DNA from: an uncultured Clostridia bacterium
Lineage (GTDB): Bacteria; Bacillota; Clostridia; RGIG6154
Reading direction: 5' to 3'
Assembly: GCA_934446135.1 (NCBI GenBank)
Contig: CAKSDT010000008.1
Coordinates: forward strand, 1 to 28,085
Length of the DNA stretch: 28,085 bases
In this document: piece after piece, positions 24,465-28,085 of the stretch
How the letters are laid out: the number at the start of each line of letters is the position of its first letter
Numbering within the stretch: the first letter of the stretch is position 1
Position numbers and translations under genes: made by a program
Notes under the pieces: model-generated
Databases searched by the model: none
Seen by the model: the letters and a program-made list of their open reading frames with translations, nothing else
What the model was told of the DNA's origin: nothing

Positions 24465-27400
24465 ATGAAAAGGGTTATTTCGGTGTTTATAGCAATTAGT
24501 ATGCTTCTTTCGCTATGTGTATCAGCGAATGCTTCGGTTGTTATAAAAAGTGATAATAACAGATTAAAATTACATCTTGATCTTTCATCTGTGTTTGCGG
24601 GAAACAATGCGGCACTTTTTGTTCTGAATGATGGATATGATATTGGGGACCTTAATGACGCGAATTATGAAAATGCAGTTGAATTTACTTCTGTTCAAAC
24701 TGTAAATGGACAAGGCGATATTGACTTTGATTTTGAACTTGAAAACTTAAATAAGATGTATATGTTTGTTGTTCAATGCGGAGATATTACATTAAAAAGA
24801 AAACTTAATCCGGCATCAAATACTTCGTCTGAGTTTAATAAAATATGGATTAATACGGAAAACGGAAATATAAACATCAACGGAAGAATTGTTCAGAATA
24901 AGAATGATAAAGTAACTGTAAAGATGGTAAGAGGTACATCTGACAGCCAGGCAGACAGTGCAGTTGTTCATATTGCTGTTTTACAAACAGATCGTTTGGG
25001 ATATATTGTATCACCTAACGGAAAGAAGGGGTACACATTTAATACTGATGTTTCGGAAAAAAGTACACTCAGCGTCTTTTCTGACGGACTTGAAATATAC
25101 AGAAGAGAACTTGAACCTCAGAAGACATTTGTTGAAACTGAAAGAGGGGATGTACTTGACATAGATTTTGAACTTGATGAAGTATATCCGGCACTTACAG
25201 GAACAACTAAAGAAAGGTTTGAGCAGGCAGTAAACGAATTACCGGATGAAATAAAGGTTGTAGAGCCGGTAGAAATCGGCGGAGATTATGAACTTTTTGT
25301 ATCGCCTAACGGAAACGATGCAAATAGCGGAAGTTTCTCGAAACCTCTGAAAACAATAAGAAAAGCAATCGAATTAAGAAACCGTAATTTCGGAACTTCT
25401 TCGGGTGTTGTTATTTATTTGAGAGGCGGAGAATATTATCTCGACGATACATTAAGTATTGACGGAACATATGGCAAAGATGATAACGGCGGACAGACAA
25501 ATGAAAAACCGCTCATTATCTCATCGTATAACAATGAAAAAGTATATATATCGACAGGTAATAACTTAAATTACTCTGCGTTCAAGAAAGTTACAGACCA
25601 TCAGGTTCTGAAAAGACTTAACGAAAATGTCAGAGAAGATGTAAGGGTTGCAAGTTTTGATGATTTGGGAATCAAAGATAAACAGATATTAAAGAACACA
25701 AAACCTGCTGATGTTGCTTTCTTCAGCAACGGCGAGAGAATGAATGTTGCAAGATGGCCTGACGCTTCAAATGTTTATATCGGTGAAATAGTAAATCCGG
25801 GTCTTGTTACATTGAATAAATCTGCAGAGGAAATTGCAGCAGGCAAACAGCAAAATCCCGAATGGATGTATACTGAATTTAAAATTGACCACGGTAAGTT
25901 CTATCCTGATACAAATACCAGACCGCTTTCATGGGAAGAACCTGAAAAAGTGTGGATAAAAGGTCATATTATTAATGACTATACTGTTAACACAATGAGA
26001 GTTAAGAGTATAGGTCTCAATGAGAATAAGAATTATAACACAATTAAACTTGACGGATATTCCGGTATGGGTGCATTGAAAACACCTGTTAACAATTCCG
26101 GAGAAGCAACAAATAAATTTATAAATTATTTCTACTTTAATGTTTTGGAAGAACTTGACAGTCCGGGCGAATTTTACATAGACAATGAAAATGAACTTAT
26201 GTATTTTTATCCGCCGAGCAACACTAAGATGACCAATCTTGTGATTTATGCAGGAACAAAACCTGTTATTTCTCTTAAAAACACAAGCAATATTGTAATT
26301 AACGGTGTAAATATAAGATACTCACCGGCAAACGGAATAGTTATAGAGGGCGGTTATCAGAATATTATCCAGAACTGTGAAATCAGTGATTTGGGCGGTA
26401 ACGGCATAGTTATTACAGGCGGCAGAAGAAACGGTGTTATGCACTCTACAATGAAGAACAATAACGGAAGAGCAGTTGCCTTCAATCACAATGAGGAACA
26501 GAAGAAAAATCTAACGCCTACAAGGAACTTTATGCAGAATTGTTATACTTACAGGTGTCCGCTTGAAACATCTTCATCAGGTGTTGCAATAAACGGCGTT
26601 GGTATAATAGTATCGCACAATCTTGTAACAAGTTCGAGTTTTGCACCGATTGGAACAGGCGATATTCAAGAGTGTATAATAGAATACAATGAAGTTACAG
26701 GTGGACCGACAAATACTTGGGATTCAGCAGGTATTTATATAGGAGGAAGCAGAACTAACAGAGGTAACCATATCCGTTACAATTATGTTCATGACCTTTC
26801 AAAGACCACCACTGTAAGAGGTCTTACAGGCATTTACTTTGATGATACAGGCAGTGACAACTATGGCTACGGAAACATAATTAAAAATGTACCGGCAGGA
26901 CTTTATTCACATAATGGTAATGAAAATGTATTCTTTAACAATGTTATAATCGGAGGAGAACAGACTACCGGTTATTACATAAGAGATGAATTTAATTATC
27001 TGGCTCCGTTAAGTTACAGAGACAGAACTTCGGCAGATAATTATTATAATATCGGAATATCATCGGAATTTACCAACGGTGTCAGCAGACTTTGGGCTAA
27101 AAACTACTATAAAGAACTGAATTCTTATATTGATGATCTTGTTTACGGAAGTGAAGCATGGCAGAGAAGGTATCCGACTCTCAAGTTCTATGCTGATAAT
27201 GCAAGAATTATACAAAATCAGTTCGAACAGGAAAACAGAGATCTTAACGCTCATGTTATTACACCGAGAGAAGTTTATTTGAGAACATCATACGATTCAT
27301 ATTATGCAAATAATGTTTATTACAGATATGAAGGACAACCTACAAACTTTGATACCGATTCGATAAATCAGTATCATATAAGGCTTGCCGGAAGGTCTAC

Positions 27401-28085
27401 AAATGTTATATTTGACCATGATCCGGGATTTGTAGATTTAGCAAATAACAATCTTAACTTTAATGATAATGCTGAGATATTCAGTGTTATGACAGAAAAG
27501 GTTGATTCATCGATTGAATCAAAATATGATGAGAATCTCAAGAGAACAGGAGAGACATATACAAATTCAACTACGATTCCGGCATTTGTCGCACCTCCGT
27601 TTGATAAAATGGGACTTACGGATTCATTTAACGAAAAAGAGAGAATTCCGTTTAAGATGATTACTGCAATAACTCCAACCGGATATGTTAACGCTGCAGA
27701 AACATCGAATGTAATAACATTTAAGTGGAGAGATTCAGGAATATCAAACTATTATAGAGTATCTGTTTCTTCAAGCGAAAGTTTTGCAAATGCTGTACAG
27801 ACAATTACTGACATACCAAGTTGTGAAATTGATATTTCTTCACTTCCGGCAGCTGATAAGTATTACTGGAAAGTTGAAGGTTTGGGAAATACAAAAGCAT
27901 TTAATAACAAGTACAACACTGCATCAACTTTTACATTTACAACTAAGGAAAATGATATTTTAATAGACAGTGTTACTTTTGATGTTGGTACTGATTTTAA
28001 TTCAGATACTGTTGCAACGGTGTACAAAGGGAACATAATAAAAAACTTAATAATGGACTGCCAATCTTACACAAAGTACCGCCCA
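24465..28085 (+). CDS. Secreted right-handed beta-helix protein, GH141-like, third member, cut by the window edge
   Basis: The frame is open for 1207 codons to the last base, so the gene is partial at its 3' end. The start is ATG, eight bases after AGGGGG, followed by a signal peptide (VISVFIAISMLLSLCVSANA). Unlike the two preceding enzymes it lacks the N-terminal jelly-roll module and instead has two beta-rich Ig-like modules (about 23-115 and 125-245). The TTKERF linker (near 248) and the beta-helix (about 275-1060) follow: LFVSPNGNDANSGSFSKPLK, FFSNGERMNVARWPD, and SPGEFYIDNENELMYFYPPS. The candidate catalytic acids are D753 (WDSAGIY) and D793 (IYFDDTGSD). An FN3-like domain (about 1064-1165) precedes a last domain that leaves the window. 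The stem-loop upstream and the larger gap suggest expression different from copies 1 and 2. Its divergence makes it an older family member rather than part of the recent duplication. Confidence 0.85.
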   Translation, partial: MKRVISVFIAISMLLSLCVSANASVVIKSDNNRLKLHLDLSSVFAGNNAALFVLNDGYDIGDLNDANYENAVEFTSVQTVNGQGDIDFDFELENLNKMYMFVVQCGDITLKRKLNPASNTSSEFNKIWINTENGNININGRIVQNKNDKVTVKMVRGTSDSQADSAVVHIAVLQTDRLGYIVSPNGKKGYTFNTDVSEKSTLSVFSDGLEIYRRELEPQKTFVETERGDVLDIDFELDEVYPALTGTTKERFEQAVNELPDEIKVVEPVEIGGDYELFVSPNGNDANSGSFSKPLKTIRKAIELRNRNFGTSSGVVIYLRGGEYYLDDTLSIDGTYGKDDNGGQTNEKPLIISSYNNEKVYISTGNNLNYSAFKKVTDHQVLKRLNENVREDVRVASFDDLGIKDKQILKNTKPADVAFFSNGERMNVARWPDASNVYIGEIVNPGLVTLNKSAEEIAAGKQQNPEWMYTEFKIDHGKFYPDTNTRPLSWEEPEKVWIKGHIINDYTVNTMRVKSIGLNENKNYNTIKLDGYSGMGALKTPVNNSGEATNKFINYFYFNVLEELDSPGEFYIDNENELMYFYPPSNTKMTNLVIYAGTKPVISLKNTSNIVINGVNIRYSPANGIVIEGGYQNIIQNCEISDLGGNGIVITGGRRNGVMHSTMKNNNGRAVAFNHNEEQKKNLTPTRNFMQNCYTYRCPLETSSSGVAINGVGIIVSHNLVTSSSFAPIGTGDIQECIIEYNEVTGGPTNTWDSAGIYIGGSRTNRGNHIRYNYVHDLSKTTTVRGLTGIYFDDTGSDNYGYGNIIKNVPAGLYSHNGNENVFFNNVIIGGEQTTGYYIRDEFNYLAPLSYRDRTSADNYYNIGISSEFTNGVSRLWAKNYYKELNSYIDDLVYGSEAWQRRYPTLKFYADNARIIQNQFEQENRDLNAHVITPREVYLRTSYDSYYANNVYYRYEGQPTNFDTDSINQYHIRLAGRSTNVIFDHDPGFVDLANNNLNFNDNAEIFSVMTEKVDSSIESKYDENLKRTGETYTNSTTIPAFVAPPFDKMGLTDSFNEKERIPFKMITAITPTGYVNAAETSNVITFKWRDSGISNYYRVSVSSSESFANAVQTITDIPSCEIDISSLPAADKYYWKVEGLGNTKAFNNKYNTASTFTFTTKENDILIDSVTFDVGTDFNSDTVATVYKGNIIKNLIMDCQSYTKYRP

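Overview
The window looks like chromosome of a low-GC Gram-positive bacterium, most likely an anaerobic gut-type or fibre-degrading Clostridia member. The evidence is the A/T-rich codon use, strong AGGAGG-type ribosome binding sites, a YesN-type response regulator, an Lpl/Ytc-type CUT1 sugar transporter with a lipoprotein binding component, and exported proteins with S-layer homology (SLH) domains. A pectin specialist of the Monoglobus kind would fit, but the sequence does not prove the genus.

Layout. On the minus strand, positions 1-1368 hold an AraC-type response regulator. An in-frame TAA at 502-504 separates the receiver and middle part from the DNA-binding part, which also runs off the left edge. 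A 216-base divergent intergenic region follows. It has a good candidate promoter (1522-1550) preceded by two 14-bp direct repeats 21 bp apart, the usual form of an AraC-type operator. From 1585 to the right edge every gene lies on the plus strand, closely packed: two ABC permeases (1585-2565, 2588-3469), a solute-binding lipoprotein (3549-4967), a 2278-residue secreted protein built mainly of Ig-like Big_5-type repeats (5089-11925), a protein with three C-terminal SLH motifs (11997-13487), a 931-residue protein with N-terminal SLH-like motifs (13487-16282), and three large secreted right-handed beta-helix proteins (16301-20308, 20352-24356, 24465 to beyond the edge). The first two beta-helix genes are a tandem duplication. 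No rRNA, tRNA, CRISPR or insertion sequence was seen.

How it may work together (inference). The beta-helix proteins resemble the GH141 class of glycoside hydrolases and keep a pair of Asp residues about 40 residues apart where such enzymes have their catalytic acids. They would cut a complex plant or host polysaccharide outside the cell. The SLH proteins and the giant Ig-like protein would form a cell-surface layer or scaffold near these enzymes, and the transporter would import the released oligosaccharides. The ATPase is not present and is probably a shared MsmX-type protein encoded elsewhere. The locus therefore reads as a Gram-positive, surface-displayed polysaccharide utilisation locus whose own regulator is interrupted in this sequence.

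At the nucleic-acid level there are two recurring signals the gene list does not explain. One is stem-loops without a U-tract in the three longest gaps between surface genes. The other is stem-loops just after the signal-peptide codons of several secreted proteins, and in the tandem enzymes one pair of synonymous changes keeps the stem paired.
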